Notes: generated from the sequence alone by a model not told the origin. A DNA stretch of 64,000 bases from Gallionellaceae bacterium (GCA_027448945.1 DAIDMQ010000033.1:1-64000), one strand, 5' to 3'. Shown: positions 8,025 through 16,921, counted from the first letter of the stretch. Translations and numbers: made by a program.

Positions 8025-9130
8025 GATTGACTGCCAGCAATATTGTTAAGGCTATATCTAACCTTCCAAAGAATCAGTGGTTTGAATATGTAAGCGCACG
8101 AACTAGAACGCAAGTCCGTTTCAAATCTGTGGCAGGCCCGGAAGGTCCAATAGCAGTTGAACGGAGAAATCCAAACAAGAAGAACGGTTTCGCATCAAGT
8201 GTAACTTTATCTACTTCTATGATTTGGAGAATCGCCAATGCATGTATGAAAAACACACCAATCAATGTTGACCGTGTTTTAGGCGCAAGCTACAACACCA
8301 GATCGTTGCTTGAAACATTATTAGCGCACACTCCAGAATTCTATTGGTGTACACCAGGTCGCATTGAATTAAATAACAACTCTCAAAAAATTAAACCTGG
8401 GCACAAACATATTCTTTGGATGCCAGACAACCCGCATACAAATGGGGTTCTAGTTGAACATAAGCTAATTGATAACCAAGCGATTTCTGAAATACCTTCA
8501 CAGAGCATTTTCTATGAGTCGCTAACAATACCTGATATGTTGCCACCGGAAATAAGTATTGACGTTGATGTTAAAAGACGGCATTTACAAATGCAAATTC
8601 TACTCATAAAGATTGGTCTCCAACTTGAATTTAGAACTTGGATTGCACACAACGATAAGGGTTATGAATACGCAGGGAAAAAAATCGGAGAACTGGAAGG
8701 TGTAATCGCCAGATTATCAGATGAAAAGGTGGTTTCGTCCTATCAAGAGGGAATAGATGCCGCAAAGTTGATTGATTGTATTTGGTTCAAGAATGGCAAA
8801 CTAATGCCAGCCGTAATAGAAGTGGAGCATAGCACTGGCGTAACATCCGGGTTAACTCGCATGAAAAAGTTTCAAGATGTAGGGCCGCACCTTGCTGACA
8901 TTCGTTGGGTTATTGTTGCAGCTGATGAAGATCGAGCAGAGGTAATTCGTAAAGCCAACGCTCCTCAGTTCCGATCACTCAATACAAAGTATTTTTCATA
9001 CTCGGCAGTTGAAGAGCTTTATAGTTTGTGCATGAGACGTAATCTCTCAAAACATGCCGTGAACGAAGAATTTCTGGATTGTTTTATGGAGCCGTGCTTA
9101 ACTAGCCAGACGGTTTCACCAATGCATTAG
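8021..9130 (+). CDS. Putative type II restriction endonuclease
   Basis: Predicted partner nuclease of the upstream C5 methyltransferase. Its ATG overlaps the methyltransferase stop (ATGA, 8021-8024), so translation is probably coupled. The protein has 369 residues. A PD-(D/E)XK-like core is suggested by LIDCIWF...LMPAVIEVEHSTG around residues 250-275, where an acidic residue is followed by E-x-E, then GLTRMKKFQDV; similar EVEH-containing segments occur in predicted restriction enzymes. The N-terminal 200 residues are unassigned and probably recognise DNA. Codon use is AT-rich like the rest of the cargo. The recognition site is unknown. The nuclease call rests on context and a short motif, so it is moderately confident. 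Confidence 0.68.
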   Translation: MRLTASNIVKAISNLPKNQWFEYVSARTRTQVRFKSVAGPEGPIAVERRNPNKKNGFASSVTLSTSMIWRIANACMKNTPINVDRVLGASYNTRSLLETLLAHTPEFYWCTPGRIELNNNSQKIKPGHKHILWMPDNPHTNGVLVEHKLIDNQAISEIPSQSIFYESLTIPDMLPPEISIDVDVKRRHLQMQILLIKIGLQLEFRTWIAHNDKGYEYAGKKIGELEGVIARLSDEKVVSSYQEGIDAAKLIDCIWFKNGKLMPAVIEVEHSTGVTSGLTRMKKFQDVGPHLADIRWVIVAADEDRAEVIRKANAPQFRSLNTKYFSYSAVEELYSLCMRRNLSKHAVNEEFLDCFMEPCLTSQTVSPMH

Positions 9131-9188
9131 CTCAACGCTTCACCGAAACCAAGATGAATAAAAATCAATCAACATATTGTTTTTAAAT

Positions 9189-9215
9189 GGTTTGTGCGGT
9201 TGCTACATAATACCG
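9189..9215 (-). repeat. Right terminal inverted repeat (IRR)
   Basis: On the plus strand it starts GGTTTGTGCGG and ends CATAATACCG; its reverse complement matches IRL at 24 of 27 positions. It lies 58 bp after the stop of the endonuclease gene. Confidence 0.92.
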
Positions 9216-9223
9216 GCCATATG
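9216..9223. repeat. Right 8-bp target site duplication
   Basis: GCCATATG, identical to 2548-2555, abuts the outer end of the right inverted repeat. Confidence 0.92.
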
Positions 9224-9740
9224 TACCATTTCATAATCTGCAGCACATAATCCGCCAAAGTTTCCAACTTTTAAAACCAGAATAAACACAGATTCCCATA
9301 CCTATTCCACAAAACTGTACGCAATCCGTCAACTGAAGCGCATGGATTTATGAACCGCAATTGCGTGGGACTGCCCATGCGGCAGCCAGTTTCATCGGCT
9401 TAGATTCGTGGGATGCCCCTTCACGAAATACTTTAGCAAGGACTCATCTTGCTAATTTAGTAATGATGGGAATGCCCTTGCGGCATTGCGGGTATGGTTA
9501 GTTTCTTTTGACGAAGCAAAAGAAAGTGACTAGCTGTCGGGCTACCCCCGACAAACTATCAGCACCTCATCAAGAAATTTAATCCGCGGATACTCATTGT
9601 TGGGTTACGCAAAAAAAAACGCTAACCCTACGAAAATCATGGTTCGACAGGCTCACCACGAACGGCCTTGGCGTTATCCTCGCCACGCGAGGCAATTTAC
9701 AACGGTTGGATTCCGGCCTTCGCCGGAATGACGAGAAAAC
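9224..9740. repeat. Gene-free spacer with several extragenic palindromes
   Basis: No convincing gene is seen. Several short dyads occur: TTTCTTTTG/CAAAAGAAA (9502-9525), TGTCGGG/CCCGACA (9535-9553), a GGGTTACG...GCTAACCC pair (about 9602-9628), GTTCG/CGAAC (9642-9663) and ATTCCGGC/GCCGGAAT (9710-9729). The last two resemble short interspersed palindromes common between genes in proteobacteria. The 9710-9729 hairpin lies just past the stop of mutY and may end its transcript. Confidence 0.6.
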
Positions 9741-10773
9741 CTACGCCACCTTCGCCAACATCATCCTAACTGGCGTGGGTATCGCCGCCCCCATCGCATC
9801 CTCAACATCCATCCACATACTCCCCGCCTGCTGCACTTGCTGCGGCTTACGCGCGACCACTATCACCAGCGGTGAGATATGCAATTTGAAATGTGTGAAC
9901 ACATGCGTGAATGGCGCGAGGGACTTATGTGCATCGAAGACGATGCCACGCTGTGCGCACCATGCCATCGCACCGTCTCCATCATCGAACTGCGGCAAGC
10001 TCCATAGCCCCCCCCCAGATGCCTTGTGCGGGACGTTTCTCTAGCAAAATGTCGCGCCCCGACATCAGCAACAAGAAGGTGGCATGGCGTTCGGGTACGG
10101 CTTTACGCGGGCGCGGGGTGGGGAGTGCTTGAACATGCTGGGTTTGGAACGCGACACAATCCTCGTGTACTGGGCATTGCTCGCACTTAGGTTTGCTACG
10201 CGTGCACAGTGTTGCGCCCATATCCATCTGCGCCTGAATATAGACCGCGACCTCGTGTACGGGTAGCAGCTCTTCTGCACGCTGCCATAGTTGTGCTTCT
10301 ATCTGTTTATCACCCGTCCAACCTCTGATGCCGCAGTATCTGGCCAATACGCGTTTGACGTTGCCATCCAGGATGGCGCGGTGCTGATGATAGGCCAGCG
10401 CACAAATGGCGGCAGCAGTCGAGCGGCCTATGCCGGGTAGCGCAAGGATGTCATCGTAGTCTGATGGGAACTGGCCTGCGTGACGTTCGTCTATGAGTCG
10501 CGCAGCCTTATGCAGATTGCGGCCTCGGGCGTAATAGCCCAAGCCGCTCCAGTGTGCCAGCACTTGCTCTTCGCTGGCAGCAGCGAGGGCTGCCACATCC
10601 GGGAATGATGCGACGAAACGCTGGTAATAGGGGATGACCGTGGCGACCTGTGTTTGTTGCAACATGATCTCTGACAGCCACACGCGGTAAGCATCCGCGC
10701 CCTGCCAAGGCAAGTCGTGTCTACCGTGCGCGTGCTGCCATGCGACCAGTCGCGAAGAGAAGGACTGACTCAC
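9741..10773 (-). pseudogene. mutY: A/G-specific adenine glycosylase MutY, frameshifted in a G9 tract
   Basis: MutY removes adenine mispaired with 8-oxoguanine. From GTG 10773 the frame shows LSEIMLQQTQV, the helix-hairpin-helix LPGIGRSTAAAI with downstream catalytic Asp (ILDGNVKRVL), and the 4Fe-4S ligands C-x6-C-x2-C-x5-C. After GIWGG the frame is lost: a run of nine Gs (C9 at 10008-10016 on the plus strand) shifts translation to an early stop. With eight Gs the frame continues LWSLPQFDDG... through the C-terminal 8-oxoG-recognition domain to the stop at 9741, giving a normal 343-residue MutY. The tract may be a true mutation, a contingency switch or a base-calling error. The catalytic domain is complete in the truncated product. 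It lies 6 nt after asmA. Confidence 0.88.
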
Positions 10774-10779
10774 AGTGTA

Positions 10780-13056
10780 TTAGTTAAACAATCCTTTGAG
10801 CTGGTTCTTGAGTTGGTCTTTGACTTGCGTCTTGACCTCTTCCTTCTTGGTGTCGATCTTTTGTTGCACCGCAGCTTTGCCGGCTGTGATCTTCTGTTTG
10901 GTCTGATCGCTCACCATAGCGCCGAGCTCGAGATTATATTTAAGATCAGTGAACGGTCCCTTGACGCGCAAGGGCACGGTCAATCCGCCCACCGACGCAT
11001 CGCCGCCCTGCCCTTTGAGGGTATTGGCGAGCGTGGCCTTGGCTAGGTAGTCGATACTATCGTGGCCGATGTCTATATCACCCGCACCGCTCAGACGCAG
11101 CAGTGGCGCCATCATGCTCAAATCATCGTTATGTGCGACACCGTTGTTGATTTTGAAACTCGCCTTCAACTCGCTGAAATCGGTCTTCTCAGATTTGTCA
11201 GCGGCAGTTGTCCGGGTCTTGGCGCCAAAAGTGGCTTTCACATCGCGTATCTTTTGCGCGACGTTGATACCTTTGATAGCACCGTCCTTCAGGTTCAGCG
11301 AGGCAGTACCGTTAAGGGCGCGTTTTAGCGCAGTCACGGTATCGCCCTTGGTGTTGATATTGACGCTGACATTGCCATGACCTTCCAAGGTGTCAAAGTT
11401 TGCAGCATCTTTGCCCAATGGCGCGATGTCTATGCCCACCATATCTTCTTTCACGGTGAATGCAGGTGTGACTTGCGCATCTATGCTGATACTGCCGTTG
11501 GTGCTGCCCTGATATAGCTTGGCGGACAGCGGGCTAATATTGACGATGCCCTTATGTGCTTGCACATCTACACGCAACTGTTCAACCTTGACGTTAGCAA
11601 CCTTGAGTGCGCCCACACGCAGACTGCCTTCCAGATTCAGTGCGCGCAAAGCAGACAGATCCAGTGGCTGTTCAGGCTGTACTGCCTCGGCTTTTGGTGC
11701 TTCCGCAGTCTTCTTGGGCAGATACATATCTGCATCAAACTGGTCCACGTTGACATCAAACTTAATGACAGGTTGTGCAAAGCCTTGCATACCAAACTTG
11801 GCTCGTACCTGGCTTTGCAACAGACCACCAGCCATGATGGTCTGCACGCTCTGTTTCTTGAGATCGACTTGCAGATTACCTTTCATCTCGCTGCTGATGG
11901 ACTTATTCGGCAGCTTGTCGCCGGTAGCACTCACAGCGATGGACAGATTGCTTAAATCGAAACGTTGCGCGGCCATATTGCCCGCCAGCGGGGTGCTGAG
12001 TTTGAGCCTGAAACTTTGCTCGGGCTGTTGCACTTGCGCATTCAGGCTCAGGTTTTCAACCTTGAATGCCTCTGCGTTGCCACTGATGTCTGGCACCGCC
12101 AAAGCTGCTTCCAATTTGCCGAATGCGGCATCCATGGTCGCGTTCAGCGTGAGCTTGCTGCCTGTGTAATGATCTTTATTGAGATTCAAGTCGGGTGCAG
12201 ATAGATCAGCAGTGAAGGCTTCCTTGCCCTTAATACCACTCACTTTGACGAACAATTCCTTGGCGAAAAATTCCTGTGTGCTCAGATTGGCACTGGCGTC
12301 ACCGCTGGCTTGAATCTGCAACTGAGTAATATCCAGTGCGGCACCGCTGACCTTCATATCCAAACCGGCCAACTGGTAACTCTGTTTATCCAGATCGAAA
12401 GTCAGCGTGGTGGTGAGCTTGGTCTGTATATCCAGCTTAGGTTGATTGGCTACCACGCCTACCGCCATTTCAATCTTGACCGGCACGCCATTAGCGATGC
12501 GTCCTGTCGTGAGACTCACATCCTTGATGGCATATTTGGCGCCGCCAAGTTCATCCACATAAGCGAGCTTGGTGTTATCTATCTTTACCTTGGCGATGTC
12601 GAACTGTACCGGTGATCCGGCATACGCCGGCGTTTCTGGTGATGCGTCTGCAGGCGCAGGCGACAACAAGTCATCGATGTTGGTGCTGCCATCCTTGTGT
12701 TTAATCAGAGTGGCATGCATGCCACTCAAGCTGACTTCGCTGACGATGAACTGCTTGCTGAACAGCGGCAACAACGCCAGCGATACGCGGGCGCTATCCA
12801 ATGCGGCGAACTCCTGTTCGCTCTTGAATTCCGACAAGGAGACTTGAGCCATACTCACCCCGATGTTGGGGAAGAAGGATAGCTTGATATCGCCATCCAG
12901 ATGCAAGTTGCGTTGCTTGCTGTCTTTCACTGCCTGGATGATCTGCTGCTTGTAAGCGTTTGGATCAAAAGTCGCAGCCAGATAAGCCGCACCCGCTACC
13001 GCCACACCGAGCACCGATGCCGTTGCAATCAAACTTATCTTGAGGATTTTGTTCAT
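10780..13056 (-). CDS. asmA: AsmA family protein
   Basis: Large envelope protein of 758 residues with an N-terminal membrane anchor (residues 5-28) and a periplasmic AsmA domain (FDPNAYKQQIIQAV near residue 31, then LDGDIKLSFFPNIGVSM). The central and C-terminal parts are repetitive beta-strand segments (e.g. LNGTASLNLKDGAIKGINVAQKI, about residues 590-615) typical of the AsmA C-terminal region. The tail is rich in lysine and glutamine and likely helical. AsmA-like proteins are implicated in lipid transport between membranes and in outer-membrane assembly. The gene is upstream of mutY with only 6 nt between them, so they are probably co-transcribed. The start ATG at 13056 gives a standard anchor. 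Confidence 0.9.
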   Translation of the reverse strand: MNKILKISLIATASVLGVAVAGAAYLAATFDPNAYKQQIIQAVKDSKQRNLHLDGDIKLSFFPNIGVSMAQVSLSEFKSEQEFAALDSARVSLALLPLFSKQFIVSEVSLSGMHATLIKHKDGSTNIDDLLSPAPADASPETPAYAGSPVQFDIAKVKIDNTKLAYVDELGGAKYAIKDVSLTTGRIANGVPVKIEMAVGVVANQPKLDIQTKLTTTLTFDLDKQSYQLAGLDMKVSGAALDITQLQIQASGDASANLSTQEFFAKELFVKVSGIKGKEAFTADLSAPDLNLNKDHYTGSKLTLNATMDAAFGKLEAALAVPDISGNAEAFKVENLSLNAQVQQPEQSFRLKLSTPLAGNMAAQRFDLSNLSIAVSATGDKLPNKSISSEMKGNLQVDLKKQSVQTIMAGGLLQSQVRAKFGMQGFAQPVIKFDVNVDQFDADMYLPKKTAEAPKAEAVQPEQPLDLSALRALNLEGSLRVGALKVANVKVEQLRVDVQAHKGIVNISPLSAKLYQGSTNGSISIDAQVTPAFTVKEDMVGIDIAPLGKDAANFDTLEGHGNVSVNINTKGDTVTALKRALNGTASLNLKDGAIKGINVAQKIRDVKATFGAKTRTTAADKSEKTDFSELKASFKINNGVAHNDDLSMMAPLLRLSGAGDIDIGHDSIDYLAKATLANTLKGQGGDASVGGLTVPLRVKGPFTDLKYNLELGAMVSDQTKQKITAGKAAVQQKIDTKKEEVKTQVKDQLKNQLKGLFN

Positions 13057-13178
13057 GACTGGCCCACCTGGAAATTAGGCGCGGATTATAACGGAGGAAG
13101 ACAGCTGCTAGTCGTCAGTTATAGCCAGACCTTCAGCTCAACAAGGATGGTCAGTCGGGTTAGACCCGACCTCCCCTC

Positions 13179-14564
13179 TTAGATGACCTTAGAGTATTTC
13201 GCGTGCTCAGTCCGCGTACGCAGGTATTTATCGAACACCATGCAGATATTACGTATCAACATACGGCCCTTAGCGGTCACGGCCATGCCTTGTGTAGACA
13301 GTTCCAGCAAACCCTCGCGCTCGTACTCGCGCAACTCGGGCATCTCGGTCGCGAAGTATTGTTCAAAATCGACCAAATATGCCGTATTAAAGGGTTCGTA
13401 TGACAACTCAAAATGACACATCAGCGCCTGGATGATGGCACGGCGCAACAGGTCGTCGGCATTCAGTTCCAAGCCACGCATGATAGGCAGTTGGTCGCGA
13501 TCCAGGGCATCGTAATAATTCTCCAGATCACGGAAGTTCTGGCTGTAAGTCGGGCCTATCTTGCCGATGGCGCTCACGCCCAGCGCAACCAGGTCGCAGT
13601 CCGAGTGGGTGGAATATCCTTGGAAGTTACGGTGCAATCGACCCTGGCGTTGTGCCACCGCCAATTCGTCTTCCGGTTTGGCAAAGTGATCCATACCGAT
13701 GTACACATAACCTGCATCCGTCAGCTTCTTCACCGCCATACCAAGGATGTCCAACTTGGTCTGCGCTTCCGGCAAATCACTCTCGTTGATCCGACGCTGC
13801 GGCTTGAACAAAGTAGGCATGTGTGCATAGTTGTAGATGGACAGACGATCGGGGTCGGCCGCGATGACACGATCTAAAGTCACACCAAAACCTGACAAGG
13901 TTTGCTTGGGCAAGCCGTAGATCAAATCTATGCTCACTGACTTGAAGCCATTGGCACGCGCCGCTTTGATAACACGGATGGTCTCTTCTTCGCTTTGGAT
14001 GCGGTTCACAGCACGCTGCACTTCATCGTCGAAATCCTGCACACCGACGCTGATGCGATTGAAACCTGCCGAGCCCAGCAGGGCGATGGTGTCATCGCTA
14101 ACTTTACGCGGGTCTATCTCGATTGAGTATTCACCGTTATCTATCAGCTTGAAGTTTTTACGTATCGCCTCCATCACTACGCGTATCTCGTCGTCGCTCA
14201 GAAAAGTAGGTGTGCCACCGCCGAAATGTAGTTGCTCTATGACTTGGCCCCGCCCCAACAGGGATGCTTGCATCTCCATCTCTTTAATCAGATAGCCTAC
14301 GTATTCGGCTGCCTTGCTCTTGTCCTTGGTGATGACCTTGTTACATGCACAATAGAAACACAGGGTATTGCAAAACGGGATGTGGATGTACAGGGACAAC
14401 GGACGGCTGACACCACCCACTTCACGTTTGGCCACCCATTCGCCGTAACTGTCGGCATTGAAAGCTTCTACGAATCGATCTGCTGTGGGGTAGGAGGTAT
14501 AACGCGGTCCGTTCTTATCCAGTCTGCGTATCAGTTCGAGATCCAGGTCTAATGCTGATGACAT
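13179..14564 (-). CDS. hemN: Oxygen-independent coproporphyrinogen III dehydrogenase
   Basis: Radical-SAM enzyme that converts coproporphyrinogen III to protoporphyrinogen IX without oxygen, in the cytoplasm. The cluster motif CNTLCFYCACNK (C-x3-C-x2-C plus the extra CxC cysteine) and the HFGGGTPTFL block are present, as are ISVGVQDFD and a HemN-type C-terminal domain. The start is placed at ATG 14564 (MSSALDLDLEL), giving 461 residues, close to the family norm; the frame opens further upstream but lacks support. It is divergent from fnr, with an FNR box between them set 41.5 bp upstream of its predicted transcription start, so anaerobic induction is expected. Confidence 0.95.
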   Translation of the reverse strand: MSSALDLDLELIRRLDKNGPRYTSYPTADRFVEAFNADSYGEWVAKREVGGVSRPLSLYIHIPFCNTLCFYCACNKVITKDKSKAAEYVGYLIKEMEMQASLLGRGQVIEQLHFGGGTPTFLSDDEIRVVMEAIRKNFKLIDNGEYSIEIDPRKVSDDTIALLGSAGFNRISVGVQDFDDEVQRAVNRIQSEEETIRVIKAARANGFKSVSIDLIYGLPKQTLSGFGVTLDRVIAADPDRLSIYNYAHMPTLFKPQRRINESDLPEAQTKLDILGMAVKKLTDAGYVYIGMDHFAKPEDELAVAQRQGRLHRNFQGYSTHSDCDLVALGVSAIGKIGPTYSQNFRDLENYYDALDRDQLPIMRGLELNADDLLRRAIIQALMCHFELSYEPFNTAYLVDFEQYFATEMPELREYEREGLLELSTQGMAVTAKGRMLIRNICMVFDKYLRTRTEHAKYSKVI

Positions 14565-14595
14565 GATGCGTTCCGCCTTTATTGATGTGTACCGC

Positions 14596-14637
14596 ACTAT
14601 GCCAGTTGCTTACATGCGGGGCATTGATATATGTCAA
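14596..14637 (-). promoter_or_regulatory. FNR box and class II hemN promoter in the hemN/fnr gap
   Basis: TTGATATATGTCAA (14624-14637) matches the FNR consensus TTGAT-N4-ATCAA at 9 of 10 positions. On the minus strand a CATAGT -10-like hexamer lies at 14601-14596. If that is used, transcription starts near 14589 and the box centre (14630.5) is at -41.5, the canonical class II activation site. The same box centre is 49 bp before the fnr ATG, so autoregulation is also possible. Confidence 0.8.
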
Positions 14638-14679
14638 AATACGCCCCCCTGAATATCTAGCCGCCACTTTCACTCCTAA

Positions 14680-15408
14680 ATGCTACAACCCGTCATCAAC
14701 ATCGCTGAACTACGCTCGCATTGCTCCAGTTGCAATTTGCGCGAGCTGTGCATGCCTGTAGATCTAAGTTCAATGGATATGCAGCGCATTAACACGCTGA
14801 CCCAATTAAAGCGCGGCTATGTGCGCGGTGATTATCTATACCGCAGTGGTGATCCCTTCCATTCTTTGTATGCGATACGTTCCGGTTCTTTCAAGACTCA
14901 GGTGTTGCACGAGGATGGCCGCGAGCAAGTCACCGGCTTCCAGATGACGGGCGAGATCATAGGTATGGATGCCATCAGTACCGATGTGCACACCTGTGAT
15001 GCCATCGCCATGGAGAGCAGCGAGGTATGCGCGCTCCCCTTCGATCAGCTGGAAACCATAAGCCGCGAGTTACCCAGCCTGCAACGCCATCTACACAAAA
15101 TCATGAGCCGCGAAATCGTGCGCGATCAAGGCATCATGCTATTGCTAGGCTCGATGCGTGCCGAGGAACGTTTAGCCGCATTTCTGCTCAATTTCTCACA
15201 GCGTTTGGCAGCACGCGGGTTTTCGCCCACCCAGTTCCAGTTGCGCATGTCGCGTCAAGAAATCGGCAGCTATCTTGGCCTGAAGCTGGAGACCGTCAGT
15301 CGTGCCTTCTCGCATTTCCAGGAAGTCGGCTTGATCAGCGTAAAAGTACGCTCGATCGATATCCTCGACCTGCCACGTTTACAAGCCCTGCTCAAATCGT
15401 CAACTTAG
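14680..15408 (+). CDS. fnr: FNR/ANR-type oxygen-responsive transcription regulator
   Basis: Global regulator that binds DNA as a dimer when its oxygen-labile 4Fe-4S cluster is intact. The four expected cysteine ligands are visible: C15, C18 and C24 (HCSSCNLRELC) and C117 (EVCALPF), matching E. coli C20, C23, C29 and C122 at a constant offset of five. A cyclic-nucleotide-binding-like beta-barrel is followed by a Crp-type helix-turn-helix whose recognition helix contains E204-x2-S207-R208, the FNR specificity residues for TTGAT-N4-ATCAA. Length is 242 aa. Neighbours hemN and the cbb3 operon are standard FNR targets. Confidence 0.96.
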   Translation: MLQPVINIAELRSHCSSCNLRELCMPVDLSSMDMQRINTLTQLKRGYVRGDYLYRSGDPFHSLYAIRSGSFKTQVLHEDGREQVTGFQMTGEIIGMDAISTDVHTCDAIAMESSEVCALPFDQLETISRELPSLQRHLHKIMSREIVRDQGIMLLLGSMRAEERLAAFLLNFSQRLAARGFSPTQFQLRMSRQEIGSYLGLKLETVSRAFSHFQEVGLISVKVRSIDILDLPRLQALLKSST

Positions 15409-15481
15409 TTTGACAGTATCTCCATGAGAGCGGATTATTCGCAACCCTGTTTTCTCTAGCACTACATAAGGCAAATAAATC

Positions 15482-15988
15482 ATGGATATTCAAGCAACAG
15501 AATCCGAAAAGAAGCGCGCACGCCATTTGCATGCGGTATTACTTTTCAATTTGGTCGTCAATCATATCTTCCTGTTTCTGATGTCGCTGACCCTGATCAG
15601 TATCACCAAGTTACCGCTCACTGTCATGGTGATACTTTCTATTGTGCTGTTGGCTTACATCATGATCCAAGCCAGGAAATCTCTCACGTCTGAAGCTTCT
15701 TGGTATGTACGTTGCCACTGGCAATTTGCCGCCAAGCGCGCGCGTCTGTTCCTGTTTCTGTTTCTCGCCTTAGGCAGTCTTACCTTGATCTTGTTTTATG
15801 GTGGACAGGCTCTGCACATGCAAAAAGTCGCCACTTGGGCACTCACGGGCGGCTTCGGTCTGCTGCCATTCATGGTCGCCGTACTGGGACTGATCGTCAT
15901 CGAGTTTGATGCCGAACACCAAGCGCGTGAAGGTCGTATCTCTGATGGCGCTGTTGCCGCCTACCCTCAACCCAAGGATGGCAACTAA
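15482..15988 (+). CDS. Integral membrane protein of unknown function (168 aa)
   Basis: No named family recognised. Four hydrophobic segments can be seen at about residues 18-42, 44-62, 88-107 and 116-140, with a short charged N-terminus and a hydrophilic C-terminal tail. It is followed after 2 nt by another unknown membrane-anchored gene, so the pair forms an operon ending in a strong terminator at 16716. Lying between fnr and the cco assembly genes may hint at a low-oxygen role, but nothing in the sequence shows this. ATG 15482 fits the end of the gap and has no clear Shine-Dalgarno. Confidence 0.7.
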   Translation: MDIQATESEKKRARHLHAVLLFNLVVNHIFLFLMSLTLISITKLPLTVMVILSIVLLAYIMIQARKSLTSEASWYVRCHWQFAAKRARLFLFLFLALGSLTLILFYGGQALHMQKVATWALTGGFGLLPFMVAVLGLIVIEFDAEHQAREGRISDGAVAAYPQPKDGN

Positions 15989-15990
15989 AC

Positions 15991-16662
15991 ATGGATAAGA
16001 AGATTATATTCGGCGTCATCGCCTTGTTTTTTGTATCTTGGTTCTTACTCTTGGCAGCACCCGAGGAACAGTCTGATTCGCCCGAGATGTTGCCATGGAA
16101 GATTTCTCATCCGACACCGGACACCATCAAAGTATTTGGCATCGTATTAGGCAAATCGACATTGAATGAGGCTGAGACTTCCTTCAAAGAAAAGACCGAG
16201 ATCAGTTTATTTAAACCCAGCAATGGTGACATGAGTGTTGAGGCTTTCGTCGAGGAAGTGAATTTCAACGGCCTCAAAGCCAAGATGGCGCTGACGATGG
16301 CAATCACGCCTGAAAAGATGCAAGAAATGTATCAGCGTGGTTTACGTATGAACAGCACACCCAGCGGGAAACGCATCACTTTGACGGCCGATGACATGAC
16401 CTATATTCATGAACAACCTGTTGCAGGCCTAACCTACTTGCCTAGCGTAAGACTGGAGGATGCGGTCATCATCAAACGTTTTGGTCAACCCGAGATGCGC
16501 ATACAGGAAAAGGACACCACGGTCATCCACTGGTTGTTCCCGAATCTGGGGCTGGACATCGTGATGAGCGGCAAGGAAAAACCTGTGCTGCAATATCTGT
16601 CTCCCAAAGACTTCGACGTATTGCGCACGCCATTGATGAGGAACGGTGAGATATTGAAGTAG
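15991..16662 (+). CDS. Membrane-anchored periplasmic protein of unknown function (223 aa)
   Basis: An uncleaved N-terminal hydrophobic segment (residues 5-22, FGVIALFFVSWFLLLAA) anchors a soluble domain that should face the periplasm. The domain has no motif I can name; IKVFGIVLGKSTLNEAE around residue 45 and VIIKRFGQPEMRI around residue 165 resemble short conserved strands. The start lies 2 nt after the previous stop, so the two genes are co-transcribed and perhaps act together. Confidence 0.7.
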   Translation: MDKKIIFGVIALFFVSWFLLLAAPEEQSDSPEMLPWKISHPTPDTIKVFGIVLGKSTLNEAETSFKEKTEISLFKPSNGDMSVEAFVEEVNFNGLKAKMALTMAITPEKMQEMYQRGLRMNSTPSGKRITLTADDMTYIHEQPVAGLTYLPSVRLEDAVIIKRFGQPEMRIQEKDTTVIHWLFPNLGLDIVMSGKEKPVLQYLSPKDFDVLRTPLMRNGEILK

Positions 16663-16704
16663 TCCTACTGCCAGCCTCGGCCATCAGCCGGATCTTCTGT
16701 AGAT

Positions 16705-16917
16705 TTACTTTTGAGACGCGTCAGGAACTTGCTCCTGACGCGTTTTTTCTTGTTTGTCGTTGCGCAACAAAGCATCTTCATCGTCATCCAAAAGGATGCG
16801 GCTGGCATTGCCTTCCATGTCTTCGTACTGCCCGTTACGTACCGCCCAGATCAGGATGGCCACAAACACCAAACCCATAAAGGTCATGCCGGGGATAAGA
16901 CTGTAGATGACTTCCAT
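16705..16917 (-). CDS. ccoS: cbb3 oxidase maturation protein CcoS
   Basis: Small membrane protein (70 aa) needed for cofactor insertion into cbb3 oxidase. A single transmembrane segment covers residues 4-25 (YSLIPGMTFMGLVFVAILIWAV), followed by NGQYEDMEGNASRILLDDD, the typical CcoS signature. The start is ATG 16917, 4 nt after the ccoI stop; the longer upstream frame overlaps ccoI and is rejected. Its last codons coincide with the terminator hairpin of the convergent operon. Confidence 0.93.
   Translation of the reverse strand: MEVIYSLIPGMTFMGLVFVAILIWAVRNGQYEDMEGNASRILLDDDEDALLRNDKQEKTRQEQVPDASQK
16716..16748 (+). terminator. Intrinsic terminator after the two-gene membrane operon
   Basis: ACGCGTCAGGA (16716-16726) pairs with 16733-16743 across a 6-nt loop and is followed by six Ts on the plus strand. 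It overlaps the 3' end of ccoS. Confidence 0.9.
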
Positions 16918-16921
16918 GATA

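Larger units (their letters stand above)
2556..9215. mobile_element. IS1595-family transposon carrying a LexA-like/TcmP/restriction-modification cargo
   Basis: The element is 6,660 bp long. Its ends are 27-bp inverted repeats (2556-2582 and 9189-9215) that match at 24 of 27 positions, and it is flanked by the exact 8-bp duplication GCCATATG. Inside are a 146-residue accessory ORF, an ISXO2-like DDE transposase and a divergent five-gene operon: LexA-like repressor, DUF5131 protein, TcmP, C5 DNA methyltransferase and putative endonuclease. The cargo is visibly more AT-rich than the flanking genes. IS1595-family elements with passenger genes are known as a class; this cargo combination is not one I recognise. 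The insertion lies between the tpsA promoter region and mutY, in non-coding DNA. Confidence 0.93.

Noticed and set aside
9706-10132. Plus-strand frames opposite mutY
   Set aside because: They lie antisense to mutY and show no family features.
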